Part shown: one piece after another, positions 1 through 10,260 of the stretch
How the letters are laid out: each line of letters starts with the position of its first letter
Position numbering within the stretch: the first letter of the stretch is position 1
DNA from: Tetracentron sinense
Taxonomy: Eukaryota; Streptophyta; Magnoliopsida; Trochodendrales; Trochodendraceae
Assembly: GCA_015143295.1 (NCBI GenBank)
Contig: CM026565.1
Coordinates: forward strand, 16,316,548-16,380,547
Direction of reading: 5' to 3'
Length of the DNA stretch: 64,000 nucleotides
The notes under the pieces: generated by a model
What the model was told of the DNA's origin: nothing
Database searches by the model: none
What the model saw: only the letters and a program-made list of their open reading frames with translations
Position numbers and translations under genes: made by a program

Positions 1-330
1 TATTATAGTTATTGATGGGGGAAAACAAAGAATAGCAAAGAAAAGAGAAAACTATAACTAAGAGGGTAGCACAAGATACCGACCTTGACAAATGAGGGAG
101 GAAACCCCTTGCAAAATGTGCGTGAGTTGCTGCCCTATCTTGGAGAGCGTAGACCTCACGAGCTTCAACCTTGAACTTGGAGGAAAACGAGCTTGAAGTG
201 ATCTAGGGCCTTCAAAGCCCTTTGATTTCTTCTCAATAGCAAACCCTAGGCTTAGAATCTCCCTCTCCTATTTCTCTATCTCTCAAAATACTCTAAGTGT
301 TGTGAATGAACCCTCAAGACTCGGGCAACC

Positions 331-340
331 CTTATAGGTA
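331..340 (-). promoter_or_regulatory. Probable TATA box of LTR K
   Basis: Minus-strand CCTATAAG-like box, at the same place relative to the palindrome array (upstream) and the leader (downstream) as in LTRs H and I. Weak consensus, so only probable. Confidence 0.45.
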
Positions 341-460
341 AAGGGTATAACACCCAAATACTGAAAAAGCCCTTAATGAAATTCTGCAAAAACACGATAG
401 ACAGATCGATCGGTGATCAGGACCAAGCGATCGGTTGCCTACCGAGCAACCGGTGATATT

Positions 461-769
461 GACCGAGCTCTCGGTCATAAACAAGCTCTCTGGAAAATTT
501 TCCCATACAAAAAGTTAACCAGTCGATAGCCTCTGATCGATCGGTTGTGGACCGATCGATCTTGACTGAGCTCTCGGTCATAAACAAGCTCTCTGGAAAA
601 TTTTCCCATACAAAAAGTTAACCAGTTGATAGCCTCTGATCGATCGGTTGTGGACCGATCGATCTTGACCGAGCTCTCGGTCATAAACAAGCTCTCTGGA
701 AAATTTTCCCATACAAAAAGTTAACCAGTCGATAGCCTCCGATCGATCGGTTGTGGACCGATCGATCGC
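461..769. repeat. Tandem repeat, three 103-bp units in LTR K
   Basis: Three head-to-tail copies start at 461, 564 and 667, each 103 bp and nearly identical. Each unit holds a gagctctcggtc motif, a segment matching the minus strand of LTR I (39,385-39,420), and paired ATCGATCGGT / ACCGATCGAT palindromes. Short open frames across this block are an effect of the repeat and not genes. Confidence 0.95.
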
Positions 770-1055
770 TGCAATGGACCGAGCGATCGGTGGTCTGCAG
801 GTTTTGACACCGAGTCCATTTTTCACACATTCCTACTATTTGGACCCATTCTACTTCTATTCTAACATCTTCTAAACTTGACTAGGACCTCTTTAAAGCT
901 TATAGGCTTTATTAAATAATTTATCTAATTAATTATAGTATTCTTGACACATTTCCATCGAAGTTTCAAATTTTCATTTCATGAAAATGAGATTACAAGA
1001 CACCATGCCTTGACACACATCCCAAGGTATATACAAAAAGTTTTGGGGTTCTACA

Positions 1056-2905
1056 TTTAGTCCGGCTATGCATGCCTCATTGTTAGAGCATCTGAACTTC
1101 AGCTTGACTGAAATAGGGAGGTGTGCTCCTTTGGGTGAGATCAAGACTGCTCCTGCCCCGTGCCCATGACTATTGGCAGCTCCGTCAAAGTATAACTCCC
1201 AGCCGGAGTACTCTCGCTCTTCTACTTCTGTATATAAGATGGCTTCGTCTGGATACCGATCATGTATAGACACGTAGTCCTGGGTCGGCTTGTGGGCAAG
1301 GTGATCTGCTATCACCTGCCCTTTGATTGACTTCTGTGTCATGTACGTGATGTCGAACTCAGACAATATCATGAGCCAACGGGCAGTCCTTCCAGTGGTG
1401 GCCGACCTTTCTAGCAAGTACTTGAGTGGGTCAATTCGGGAGATCAGATTTACCTAGTAGGAAAGTAGATAGTGCTAAAGACGCTGAGTAGCCCAAACCA
1501 GTGCTAGACAAGTCTTCTCAAGAGGGTTGTACCGCTCTTCATATTCAAGCAGACGTTTACTGATGTAGTAGATGGCTTGTTCTATTCTACCTGTCTCGTC
1601 ATATTGTACCAGGACGCACCCCATGGAGGTCTTTTGTACCGAGATGTAAAGTAGCAGTGGCCGTCCCGATATAGGTGGCACAAGTACTAGAGGATTCAGA
1701 AGATACTGCTTTATTCTGTCAAAGGCTTCTTGGCATTCTGCTGTCCAGACCGTCGGCGTGCTTTTTCGTAGAAGATTGAAGATTGGCTCGCAGATCGGAG
1801 TTAGCTGAGAGACGAACCAACTGATGTACTGAATTCTACCCAGGAAACCACGGATCTCCTTCTCAATCTGGGGTGCTGGCATTTCGATGATAGCTCTGGC
1901 TTTAGCTAGATCAATCTTAATGCCTCTCTTGCTGACTATGAAGCCAAGGAGTTTTCCTGATGAGGCTCCAAAGACACATTTAGCTAGAATTAGTCTCAAG
2001 CTGTACTCTCGGAGTCTGTCGCAGAGTCTCTTCAAGTCTTCTGGGTGTTGCTCCACGACAGGAGACTTGACGATCATGTCATCCACATAGATTTTCGTGG
2101 ACTTGTGGATCATGTCGTGGAACAAGGCTGTCATGGCCCTCTAGTAGGTGGCCCCTGCATTCTTGAGTCCGAAGGGCATGTCTTTATAGCAGAATTTGTC
2201 CCAAGGTGTGATAAAGGAGGTTTTCTCCATATCTTCCTCCGCCATTCTGATCTGGTTGTATACGAAAAAACCATCCATAAATGAGAGAGTCTCGTGCCCA
2301 GCAGTATTGTCGACCAGAATGTCGATGTGCGAGAGAGGAAAGTTATCCTTGGGGCTTACCCTGTTTAGATTTTGGTAGTCAATACATATTCAGACTTTGC
2401 CGTCCTTCTTGGGTACCGGTACGATGTTGGCTAACCACTCAGGGTAGGTTGCAACTGCCAGGAAGCCTGCGCTGATCTGCTTTTCAACCTCTTCCTTGAC
2501 CTTCTGTGACCATTCATGCCTCATTTGTCTCAGTTTCTGCTTTATTGGTCTAACGTCAGGGTTTAGGGGTAGTCTGTGTACCACTAATGTTGGGTCTAGG
2601 CCTAGTATGTCTGTATATGACCAGGCGAAGACATCACTGAAGCTTCTTAGGAAACTGATCATATCTGCTCTCTATTGTGGACTCATGCTTGTGCCGATCT
2701 TGACTAGCCGAGGTTTGTCTGTGGATCCCAGATTGACTGTTTCAGTGTCTTCCCTGTTTGACTGCAGGAGTCCTTTGCTGTGCTCGAGGAGGTCCAGAAT
2801 TTCCAGAGGCAGTTCCTCTTCCTGTTTTGAGTCATACTCTACTTTGGAGAGTTCGAGGAGGGTTTGAGGGGTAACCCTGTCAGATGTAATTTCCTGGTAA
2901 ATCAA
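1056..2905 (-). pseudogene. A pol: reverse transcriptase, RNase H and second RNase H
   Basis: One minus-strand frame runs from 2,905 to the K insertion. It carries the RT (PVPKKDG, MPFGLKNAGATY, catalytic YVDD in KIYVDDMIVKS), a gypsy RNase H region ending near 1,480, then the start of a second RNase H (ELYFDGAANS at about 1,195-1,166). This second domain is the archaeal-type RNase H known from Tat elements. It is lost after about 48 residues where LTR K enters at 1,055. In-frame stops sit at 2,672-2,674, 2,390-2,392, 2,141-2,143, 1,475-1,477 and 1,454-1,456; I saw no frameshift. Several of these stops replace positions that are usually Gln or Arg, as expected from C-to-T decay of methylated DNA. 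Not functional. Integrase would lie past K. Confidence 0.88.
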
Positions 2906-3788
2906 TTAGCTTCAGTTTAGCATGCTTGATGATGATGGTTTTGTTGGCTTCAGGACACTAGGTCTTCCAGGTGAAGAGTCCGAGTGATTTCTTCATCAGC
3001 CGCTATGAAATGTTTTTTTTTAAAACATGATTTTTGAGTCAAAATAATCTAATTTTCATTCAAATGATGGCTTGTTACAAAAGACTCAAACAAAAAGAGG
3101 CCGACAGTGACCTGACTTTTGGTTTTTACAAATGGGAGCAAAAAAGATGTAGATGAGGGAGAAGGGTGAAGTTGAGTCAATGCTATCTCGGACCAACCTG
3201 TCCTGTACTGTGTTTGCCCCGACCATGGCTGGCCTCTATGGTGAGAGCCTTAGTCCACCAACGGATCAGTGGCTGGTGTTGGATGACGCTTCGGCGCTAT
3301 TAGAGAGGGTACAGACCCGCTCTCCCACTGGATATTCTGTTTCAGTAGCATCTTCGACAGTCAGCTCGTCGAACATCTGGGCCATGCTGAACACTTCTCG
3401 ATCTGAAATCCCTGAAGACTCGGTACTAGGCTGGGGGTTAAGGCAATGGGTGCAGTAGAGGTTTCTGGATAGGTTTTGAAGATTCCCACGGGGAAGGTTA
3501 CAGAGATGTGTGGTTGGGGCTCAGGTTTCGCCGACTGTCTGCTCCTCTTAGTCAAGTTAGAGAGGTAATCCTCGTATCTGGGCTTGTACTCTAACCCATA
3601 GGAAGATGTATACCGAAGAGGCGTATATCTCTTCTTCATGCCCTAATTCCTGGCACCAAGACCATTTTCGGGCTGGTAGTTCATTCTGGCCATCATTCTA
3701 ACAAATGGGGCACTGTTTGCTTGCTTTGCTATTCTACCTGGGTGATAGAACTAACCTGCTCGAACTGGAATGTCATGAAGGCAGTGCC
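2906..3788 (-). other. A: linker between protease and RT, possible Ogre-type intron region
   Basis: About 880 bp separate the protease frame from the RT frame. A protease-to-RT linker fragment is readable at 3,639-3,361 on the minus strand (YGLEYKPRYEDYLSNL). Positions 3,005-3,110 are strongly A/T-rich and end, on the minus strand, in a long A/T tract followed by CATTTCATAG, an acceptor-like AG. In Ogre elements the gag-protease and RT reading frames are separated by a spliced intron. Whether this stretch is such an intron or simply decayed coding DNA cannot be decided by eye. Confidence 0.4.
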
Positions 3789-5183
3789 TTACCCTAGCTC
3801 CTGGAAGTCCCCAAAGGAACTTGCTAACTCCTCAGAAGGGATGACAACCAGACGATCATCCTGGATGAACTTGATTCTTTGGTGCAAAGAGGAGGGAATG
3901 GCTCCAGCCACGTGGATCCATGGCCTCCCTAAGAGCAGAGTGAAAGAGGTTGGCACGTTCACAACCTGAAAGTTCGTTGAGAAATGAGCAGGTCCGATCC
4001 CAACGGTTAGATCGATGTCATCCAGGTTTTGCCTGGTTGTGTTATCAAAAGCCCTGATGGTCATGGGTCTCTTTTTCACTTGACTGAGGTTCAGGCCCAG
4101 GTTTTGCAGCATGGAGAGTGTGCAAACATTCAGGCCGGAGCTATTGTCGATAAGCACTGATGATAATGTTCGGTCTATGCACTATACTGCAATGTACAAA
4201 GCCCGGGTATAGTCTTTGTCACTGTCTAGTATCTCCTCTTCTGTGAAGGAAATGACTTTAGGTTCGAGGATTTGCTCTACCATTTGTCCCAGTTTTTCGG
4301 GCGTTATGTCTGGTGTTACATGGGCATTGCCAAATACTCAGAGCAATTGCTTCCTGTGATGCTCTAAGGTGAGAAGAAAACCCAAGATGGATATCTGTGC
4401 CGGGACCATGCTCAGTTGCTGAGTGATACTGAACTCCTCTGCTTTTTCTAGGATTTTCAATAAAACTGCTGAATCGATTGCTTCCTTTTGTGGGTCTGAC
4501 ACCCCTGCTTTCTCTTTCTCTTTCTCTATATTCTTCACCTTTATCGGCTCAGTTACAGGAGGTTGGTATACTCGACCAGATCGGGTTAGGTTGGCTATGC
4601 TCTCGCTCCCAAGGATGAGAGAGCGGGGAGCAGGTACTCGGTTGATATTAAAGGGAGGCTCTGGGATGTAAGGGATCCGAACAGGGCCTGAAGAAGTTGG
4701 GGCTTGAGCTTGAGCTGGAGCTGTGGGCCAATTTGTGAGACAAGGAATTGTGTAGATGATCTGTTCGAGGACAGGTATCTGAGTTGGAGACTGAATGGTC
4801 TGTACGTTTGACTGGGGGAAGGAGATAATGACAGGTGATCGGTAAGAGGGCCTGATGATGCCGTCATTCACTTCGGGTGTGCTGGGTCCTGGCTGCCCTA
4901 CCCTGGGCTCTTCCAACTGGATGAAGTTGATTTGATTATTGTGTGGGGGCAGTGGCACCTGATTGGTGCTAGTGTTACTGGGAGCCAGCTCAACCCTTCC
5001 GTCATCCAAAAGATCTTGCATAGCACACTTCAGGCCTATGTAATAGTCTGTATCATGGCTTGGGCCTCTGTGAAAGGCGCAGTGATGATCGGTATTGTAG
5101 TTCTTGTTCTGTTTATCTAGAGGTAAGAGAGGTGTGGGGCCTCTCAACTCGAGAAGGCTCTGCTTGGTGAAGAAGTCTAACAA
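3789..5183 (-). pseudogene. A gag C-terminal part and aspartic protease
   Basis: A single minus-strand frame from 5,183 to 3,789, shifted from the gag N-terminal frame. It starts with a Tat-type zinc-knuckle region (CAFHRGPSHDTDYYIGLK) in which the last Cys appears changed to Tyr, followed by a Pro-rich linker. The protease motif VLIDNSSGLNVC lies near 4,160-4,125. Tat proteases usually read D-N-G here, so the active-site Gly seems to be Ser. In-frame stops fall just before 4,338 and at about 4,180. The C-terminal LLLGRPWIH segment is the conserved end of the protease fold. Inactive copy. Confidence 0.8.
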
Positions 5184-5364
5184 CTGACTGAGTGTGTATG
5201 GAAGGGGGGTAAAGTTTCTGTGAGGATGGTTTTACCCCTGGGCTGGTCAGGTATTCCTGTTAACTGACTGCTGTTGGAGCTAGTAGTCGGATAGGTGTTG
5301 TAGAGGCAACCATGTGTACTTCTTCCTTCTTTCTGTGGTCTTGGGGATCGATGTTTCTGCTGGA

Positions 5365-6345
5365 TCAGGCCGTTGCTTTGGGGGGATCATGTCCTAGACT
5401 GGAATGAATGGCCCCGCTCTTGATAGCAGTCTCGATACGGGCACCTATCCTGACAATGGTGCCAAAGTCCACCACTGGTAATGTTACCATGAGTGTAGAG
5501 TAAGGCTGCTTTAGAGTGCCCATAAACATGCCTACCAACTCTTCCTTAGGGATAGGACTCGGGATTTTCACTACCATTTCCCTCCAACGGGTGGCATATT
5601 CTAGAAATGATTTGTTGTTACGTTGGCTTAACAGTTGAAGCTGGCTCCTCTGAGGGCGGAGTTCCTGGTTAAAGGAGTATTGCTCCACGAAGTTGTCCAT
5701 GGCATCTTGCCATGTCTTGACCTTCTTCTTGTCCATAGACATCCACCATATAAGGGCTGCCCCCTTCAGACTCCTCTAGAAGTACTGGATGAGTAAGGGC
5801 TGATTCCTATTATGCTGGAGCATGTCCCCTAAGTACAATTGCAGGTGTTGTTTTGGACAGCCCGAGCCATCATATTTATCAAAATCTGGGATCTTGAAAC
5901 CTGCGGGAACTACATCCCCTGATGAGAAAGTTAAGTCCTCCAGTGATAAACTTGTACTGGTGGATGCACCCTTTATTCTTCTCATCTCTACTTTCATCTG
6001 CTTGATCTCGTCTTGTAAGGGAGGAGTAAGATCCGAGGATGATGATTGGTCCTGGTGGATGTGTGAGGCCTTGGGTTGTTCTTCGTACTGGTCATACTCC
6101 TCTACTCCTCCTATTGCGGGTATAGGGTCAGGTATGATGAAGGGGGAAGGACGAGGCTCCGGTATAGGTTGCTCAGTTGGTTCTCTGGTTGGGATCCGGG
6201 TGGAGGTTTCTTCGGTTCGGGTACCAATTAGAATCTTCAGGGATTCCAGAACACTGTCAAGCTTTGACTGCATAGCTGCTATGTCCCTATCATGTGACTG
6301 TAGGATCTCAGTGGTTCGCTGGTGTTGATCCGCAGGTTCTGCCAT
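5365..6345 (-). pseudogene. A gag N-terminal part (retrotransposon gag domain)
   Basis: Minus-strand frame starting at ATG 6,345. Residues 1-125 are an acidic, Pro/Ser-rich leader with predicted coil. A gag core follows (FKIPDFDKYDGSG, then EYATRWREM, GTLKQPYSTLM), the capsid-like domain seen in plant Tat elements. One TAG at about 5,774-5,776 breaks the frame after YF, where Gln is expected. The frame then continues to 5,365, after which the gag frame shifts. Element B has a recognisable relative at 32,444-34,133 (TARWREM, LKQPYSTLL). Confidence 0.85.
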
Positions 6346-6648
6346 TGAGTCAGTGCTGCTTTCTGACTGTGTTGTGTAAGAGCTGCTCTATGATTGGGCT
6401 GTGCAAGGTACTAACTTTGTAATTGGTACCTCTATCAAGACTGCATTTGCGGCTGCTACTTCTACGAGAATCCTAGTCAAAGAACGAGTCACAGGTCGGC
6501 TCATGCAACTGAAAGGAATGCAATGGCTAATCATGATTTATGCATGATGACAAAAAGCAGATGCTAGAAAAAGATATTTTTCATTGATGCATGAAGAGTG
6601 CAGTGAGTACAGGGAGAGTGTGACTCAAGGAAAAGAAAAGACTCGATC

Positions 6649-8315
6649 CTAGGCAGGCCCTTCGGGGATCGCAAAGTCAAGTGGCCGGGGCACACCCTTA
6701 AGATCCATGATCTGTTGTTAGAAGGATATGACTTCAACCTCCATGTGCATAAGGGTTTCAGTAGCATTGAACATGCGGTATCCAAATTGTTGGATATGGG
6801 AGGTCATCTCCGCCTTTGCACTATCAAGTTGTTCTTGGTGGAAGTGAAGCTGAGCCCGGATGACGGATGTTTCCCTGGTGTCGCCTCTGTGTCTCCTGTG
6901 AAGAGATTGGATTGTCTGCTCCAATTGCTCAACCTGCTCTTGTACGGCTTGGAGTTCATGACCTTGTTCCGCTACCTACTGCCTGAATGCACGCTAGGCT
7001 TTCCGTAGCCTTTTCCATTTCTGCTGGATCTGGAGCTGTCTCTCCAGGAAGAAGTCTGTCCAGGGAACCACCATTCCGCTAGGGGTATGGTTCCTTGTAA
7101 TGGAGCTGTGACTGGTGTGGGCAGTTCCCTGGATGCAGGCATGCCAGGTAGAATGTCAGGATTATCCACCCACTATCAGTATCCTGAGTTAGTCGGTGGT
7201 CCTGATGTAACCATGAAGTCCAGCCACTGGTTTCGTCAGGAGCTACGCCAAGCTAACTGGAAACGTCGGGTGAGGTTGTCGGAGTGCACTTTGAAAGTGA
7301 TCCAATCATTTTCCTGGCAGTCTATTACTGGGATAGGCTAAGGGAGTCCAAACTATCGGAAGACTCAGAGTGGTGTATAGACTACGGAGCCTGTTAGAGC
7401 AGCAAGAATAATGCATCATCTGCCAGTGATGACAACACGTGGTAGCCTATTCACTATAAGCCAATCACATTGCCAAGTGATTTCTTCCTCTGACATGTCT
7501 TGGAGAAGCTGGTAGAGCTCTCCGACGTCTGTAGTTGCTATCGGGCCTTGATTCTGAGAAATCATCCGAGGTAGATTGTAGGCATCGTGGATGCCGTCCA
7601 GTATCGATATGATTATATGCAAGTGACTTACCAACCAGAGGTGTAGGAGAGGTGTACTGGCATGGAAGATGCCCTTTCTGCATCCTGCCGACTAGTTGAG
7701 AGCCCTGAGAAGCTCGGCTAGGATGACTGGTACAACTGAGCAGGAGTTGTGCATGTCCTTGACGATCCCGACCAGGACTGCTTCGACAAGTGATCGGCAC
7801 CTTGGGAATACCACCTGGGACATAGCTATCAGTGCAAGGGCATTGAGACCGGAAAGTTCCACTGAGATAGAGTCAGGATTCCACTTGCACTTGTACTTCT
7901 TTTCAAGAAAAGACACGAATATCCGATCAAAAGAGTCATTAGGACCGGGCTACAAGCAGGTAGGCTTGATATGCAAGAACCTGGAAAGGTCTGCCTGATA
8001 TGTTGTCTTGTAGTGTGGTACTATGGCTTCGCCGTCCATGTTTAACCCCAGAATGCGCTGAATCTCCTCCAGTGTTGGGCAGAGCTCATTCTTACCAAAA
8101 TGGAATACCATGTGAGATGGGCTCCAACACTGAATAGCAACGTTTATGAGGCGCGAGTCCGAGTTAAGCACAAATAGGTCTAGGATAGTTCCGGTTTTGT
8201 AGTACTGAGCCCAAACGAGATGCTGACTGGAGGTGAAAGCCCTAATTACTTCTTGGAGGTTGTCGTCACATGCCCCCTGAGAAGTTAGATGCACAGGCCA
8301 TGACTGCCAACCCAT
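6649..8315 (-). pseudogene. A ORF1: plant-mobile-domain/DUF7745-like protein upstream of gag
   Basis: Minus-strand frame from ATG 8,315. It resembles the plant mobile domain family often annotated as DUF7745: the block ELCPTLEEIQRILGL near 8,085-8,041, then SFLEKKYKCKW and an Ile/Leu-rich stretch (LHIIISILDG). The frame is interrupted by TAG near 7,947 and 7,689 and by TGA at 7,416; homologous text continues beyond with more stops, and a coiled-coil segment (6,924-6,718) follows in another frame. It sits between A's primer site and gag in A's orientation, the position of the extra ORF1 of Ogre elements, so it belongs to the transposon and not to the host. Its function in Ogre is unknown; capture of a host mobile-domain gene, or the reverse, is possible. 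Confidence 0.7.
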
Positions 8316-9216
8316 TGACTAAATAATCCCTGAAAGACCTACCACCTACCTGGGTAAAGAATATACAGACTCTATGAGTGCACTATGTATGCAGATGGGA
8401 TGCAAAAGGATGATATAATATTTTTTATTTTTTATTCTGATTAGGTGTGACAAGGCACATGTGATCCGATAGGGCGGTCAGACGGAGATCCGACGTGTTT
8501 TAGCCCAGGTTGTTGGAAACCGAGGGACCTATTAGATCAAGGATGGGACAGGCCCAGTGAAGGCCTGTCTGCCTGGGATTTAGACCCTATATGCTATGTC
8601 GGGAAGTAGGGTCAGATGTAATTTATTACAAGTACAGGTTTGGCTCATTATATGCCCCTAGTGGGTGGCTATCCGAGTAGAATGTGCCCAGGTAGTCAAC
8701 CATGATTGGAGGACAGGTATAGGGTGCAAGCAGGTTAGGGTTCATAGTTGCCCTCCCTAGATGGGCTGCTTGTAGACTATACCTTGGCTTAGACTACATG
8801 TATGAATGTTGGTTTCATGCAGTTGTGTTCCTAGCAAGATGGGGGGATCACTTAACACCGTATATGCGACTCCTCGGTATAGAACATACCTGAAAATGGA
8901 CGATTGGTGTAAGCGGGAGCGTTCAGAATCCTTCCCTGGGGTAATCATCCAACAGGAGTAACTCTGCGGACATCTAAGACGTTTAAGTCACTAACACTGA
9001 GGATGATCATCTAGCAACCGTTAACGTAATAAGCCTGTTTACTGGGTTGAATGGGATGATTACACTACTATGACACGTATGGATGCATAGTACTCAATTA
9101 ACCAAGATATGTAAAATGATTAGTGTTAAGTTAAACGCTTAGTCATTCTGATCAAACTTAAGGTTTAGTTGGCTTAAACCCGGGTTCCTGGTTGAGCCCT
9201 AAAAGTATCTCTATAG
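8316..9216 (-). other. A leader between primer site and ORF1
   Basis: About 900 bp of untranslated leader with no credible ORF. Apart from the conserved motif at 8,854-8,910 I see no structure worth naming. Confidence 0.6.
8854..8910 (-). promoter_or_regulatory. Conserved leader motif of Tat-like elements (copy in A)
   Basis: About 55 bp of the A leader match the B leader at 31,731-31,787 far better than the surrounding sequence. On the minus strand the centre reads CATTTTCAGGTATGTTC, followed by a shared block around GCATATACGGT. The centre joins an acceptor-like TTTTCAG to a donor-like GTATGT. Role unknown: splice signal, packaging or translation element are all possible. Confidence 0.6.
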
Positions 9217-9234
9217 TCCCCAGCAGAGTCGCCA
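9217..9234 (-). promoter_or_regulatory. Primer-binding site of A
   Basis: Minus-strand TGGCGACTCTGCTGGGGA lies 4 nt inside the 5' LTR end. It begins with TGG, the complement of a tRNA CCA end. The same site type occurs in element B at 31,359. For Ogre elements a tRNA-Arg primer is reported; I infer the same class here. Confidence 0.85.
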
Positions 9235-9679
9235 GAGCTGTGAACGCGGGAATTTCTTCCGCTCATAATTACCTGTGGTACCCTCACGGGTGTGAAAGAG
9301 TTTTTTATCATTTAAGAGTCGCCACCTATTTATTCAGAAGCGATAAGTCCCTGAGTTTGGATAAGGTCTTGGTCTGCGAGTGAGATCAGGGTAAGGGGTT
9401 CGGTTAAGTCCGAGGAAGGTGTTAGGCAGCCCGAGGCTTCCGTATTTACAACGGTTCAGTACTCCTCGGGTTTAAGCCAATTTAAAGTTAATCTTGATTA
9501 GAATGCCGAAGAGTTTAAGTTAACACAAATCCAAGAAAGGAAAAGCTAACTGGAGTCGGGCTCACGTTGGGCTGTCTACGTACTGACAGGGTGAGATCAG
9601 ACCGAGCGTAGTTCTGGCACGTGAGCCTGTGTAGATGCTAGGGGCGTGTGTGTGTGCACCAAGGATGGCTAACATGGAC

Positions 9680-9940
9680 TAGTCCGGTAGACTAGGGTTT
9701 GGTTGACCGATGAGGGTCAAGTGCATGATATTTAAGTCCGGTAGGCCTAAGGGGGTAGTCTGGTAGACTAGGATGGAGCCCAACCCAAGTTAGGGTTGCT
9801 AACCGGGGTTAGGCCGAACCAATTATGGTTACGGTTACTAACCATAGTTAAAGGGATGTGATATGTAGCCCGGTAGGCTAAGGGGAGGCCCGGTAGGCCA
9901 AGGTAAGTCCGGTAGACTTGGTTTTTAGGCCTAGTAGGCC
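9680..9940. repeat. Dispersed short repeat GNCCGGTAGRCYNAGG in LTR A
   Basis: About seven degenerate copies of a 16-bp word, e.g. at 9,680-9,695, 9,734-9,776 and 9,866-9,940. Several are near-palindromic (ggcccggtaggcc). They are interleaved with repeats of the type aaccatagttaaagg. Confidence 0.75.
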
Positions 9941-10260
9941 GTAAACTGAAGTTAAATACGATTAAGGTTGCTAACCGTAGTTAAAGGGGTCTACCTATAG
10001 TTAGGGTTGCTAACCAGTGTTAAGGAGAGGACCAACATCAGTATTATGGTCGAAAGTTTTTTTTAAGAATTTCTGTTTAATTTTCCAAAGTTTGTGAGGT
10101 TAAGGGGTGCTTAACCGCAGTTAAATGTTAACCGGAGGTGTATTTAACCACGATTAAGGGTCTAGTAGAGTTTGAGGTGGGCCCAGGGGGCTAGGCAGGG
10201 CCTGAAGTGGCCTCCTACCAGGTTTGGGCCCCTACAAAAGCTCAGAAAAAAAACAAGATT

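Larger units (their letters stand above)
1..1055 (-). mobile_element. LTR K, Ty3/gypsy LTR cut by the window edge
   Basis: Read on the minus strand, an LTR begins at 1,055 with TGTAGAACCCC, the same terminus as LTRs G and H, and runs off the left edge. It interrupts the second RNase H of element A in mid-codon, so it inserted into A. Positions 1-220 resemble LTR H (16,560-16,760) in the stretch after the TATA box, which makes K and H related subfamilies. The U3 part holds a tandem repeat (461-769) and many GATCGATC palindromes. Whether this is a solo LTR or the 5' LTR of a longer element cannot be seen, because the other end is outside the window. The duplication should read tttag on the + strand (1,056-1,060). 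Family assignment is by similarity to H and I and is fairly safe. Confidence 0.8.

Noticed and set aside
461-769. Regular repeats with spacer-like parts, CRISPR-like at first sight
   Set aside because: The whole 103-bp unit is repeated with no unique spacers, and the setting is a plant LTR.
6649-8315. Host gene of the plant mobile domain family
   Set aside because: It is between A's primer site and gag, in A's orientation, and is full of stops.
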